From positions 1 to 8,231 of the forward strand of contig CATVZP010000089.1 in assembly GCA_958348565.1 (NCBI GenBank): DNA of 8,231 nucleotides, in the 5' to 3' direction. This stretch comes from an uncultured Collinsella sp. (lineage in GTDB: Bacteria > Actinomycetota > Coriobacteriia > Coriobacteriales > Coriobacteriaceae). Positions 6,361 to 8,231 of this stretch are shown here, piece by piece. The notes under the pieces were generated by a model. That model was not told the DNA's origin. It saw nothing but the letters and a program-made list of their open reading frames with translations, and ran no database searches. Position numbers and translations under genes: made by a program. Position 1 is the first letter of the stretch, and the number at the start of each line of letters is the position of its first letter.

Positions 6361-6500
6361 GCGCATTGGGGACAGGTTACTTTGCACCAATCATGAGTTG
6401 CGGTGAAATAGGGACTGAAAAGCCGCTCAAAAGGCCAAAACAGTCCGTATTCCACCGCAACTTCAAAACGTTGGTTCAAACCAACCTGTCCCCCTTGCAC
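6361..6500. repeat. 140-bp hairpin-forming palindromic element (MITE/REP-like)
   Basis: The ends are 28-bp inverted repeats (6361-6388 and 6473-6500), about 22 of 28 matching, around an exact 11-bp core GGGGACAGGTT / AACCTGTCCCC. A second, inner pair of 22-nt arms (6396-6417 and 6441-6462) matches at 20 of 22 positions. The whole element could therefore fold into one long interrupted hairpin with a 23-nt loop. It holds no gene; a short plus-strand frame crossing it (6291-6503) has no support. It sits between the operon promoter region and the helicase terminator. It could be a non-autonomous mobile or REP-type element mobilised in trans. No transposase gene or clear target-site duplication is visible here. 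Confidence 0.6.
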
Positions 6501-6501
6501 T

Positions 6502-6533
6502 AAAAAGAGCCCCGAGCATAGTCTGCTCGGGGC
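6502..6533 (-). terminator. Rho-independent terminator of the DEAD-box helicase gene
   Basis: A perfect 10-bp stem (GCCCCGAGCA at 6509-6518 with TGCTCGGGGC at 6524-6533) has a 5-nt loop and is followed on the minus strand by TCTTTTT. It lies 36 bp after the helicase stop codon. It directly abuts the 140-bp palindromic element. Confidence 0.9.
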
Positions 6534-6569
6534 CCTTAGTTCGCCTCGCTCTAGCGTGCGACGCGTATG

Positions 6570-8231
<1,662 letters not shown>

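Noticed and set aside
6361..6500. CRISPR repeat or att site
   Set aside because: There is only one pair of inverted arms at each level, no repeat-spacer periodicity, and no integrase or cas gene nearby.
6291..6503. 70-codon plus-strand small protein candidate
   Set aside because: It runs through the direct repeats and the 140-bp palindromic element. No ribosome binding site precedes its ATG, and the inverted repeats explain its sequence.

Overview
The window looks like chromosomal DNA from a high-GC gut actinobacterium of the Coriobacteriia, most likely Collinsella or a close relative. This rests on GC content, codon use, an anaerobe-type NuoF/GltD-like flavoprotein and a PTS-based alpha-glucoside operon. 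The taxon is an inference; no rRNA or other marker gene is present. Every gene I can support lies on the minus strand. The long plus-strand reading frames are antisense shadows.

Layout, left to right. (1) 1-1361: 5' part of a fused iron-sulfur flavoprotein (NuoF C-terminal 4Fe-4S domain followed by a GltD/NfnB-like FAD/NAD(P)H module), cut by the left edge. (2) 1362-1632: intergenic, with an inverted repeat in the flavoprotein leader (1426-1446) and a 16-bp-stem terminator (1548-1585) closing the sugar operon. (3) 1633-6120: a four-gene operon transcribed right to left: EIIA, BglG/LicT-type antiterminator, EIICB permease, GH4 6-phospho-alpha-glucosidase. (4) 6121-6569: no protein gene. It holds the operon leader with a RAT-like hairpin overlapping a conditional terminator, a candidate promoter, a 16-bp tandem repeat at 21-bp spacing, a 140-bp hairpin-forming repeat element, and the helicase terminator. 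(5) 6570-8231: 3' part of a DEAD-box RNA helicase with a roughly 300-residue Arg/Gly-rich tail, cut by the right edge.

The operon is a self-contained sugar module. EIIA passes phosphate from HPr to the EIIB domain of the permease. The permease imports and phosphorylates an alpha-glucoside, and the GH4 enzyme splits the phosphorylated disaccharide. The antiterminator senses PTS phosphorylation through four conserved histidines. The leader carries two mutually exclusive RNA folds of the kind such proteins control, so the antiterminator probably regulates its own operon, including its own gene.

No CRISPR array, tRNA, rRNA, phage gene or transposase gene was seen. I see no clearly unprecedented protein system. 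The most interesting material is non-coding: the 6121-6500 leader and upstream region.
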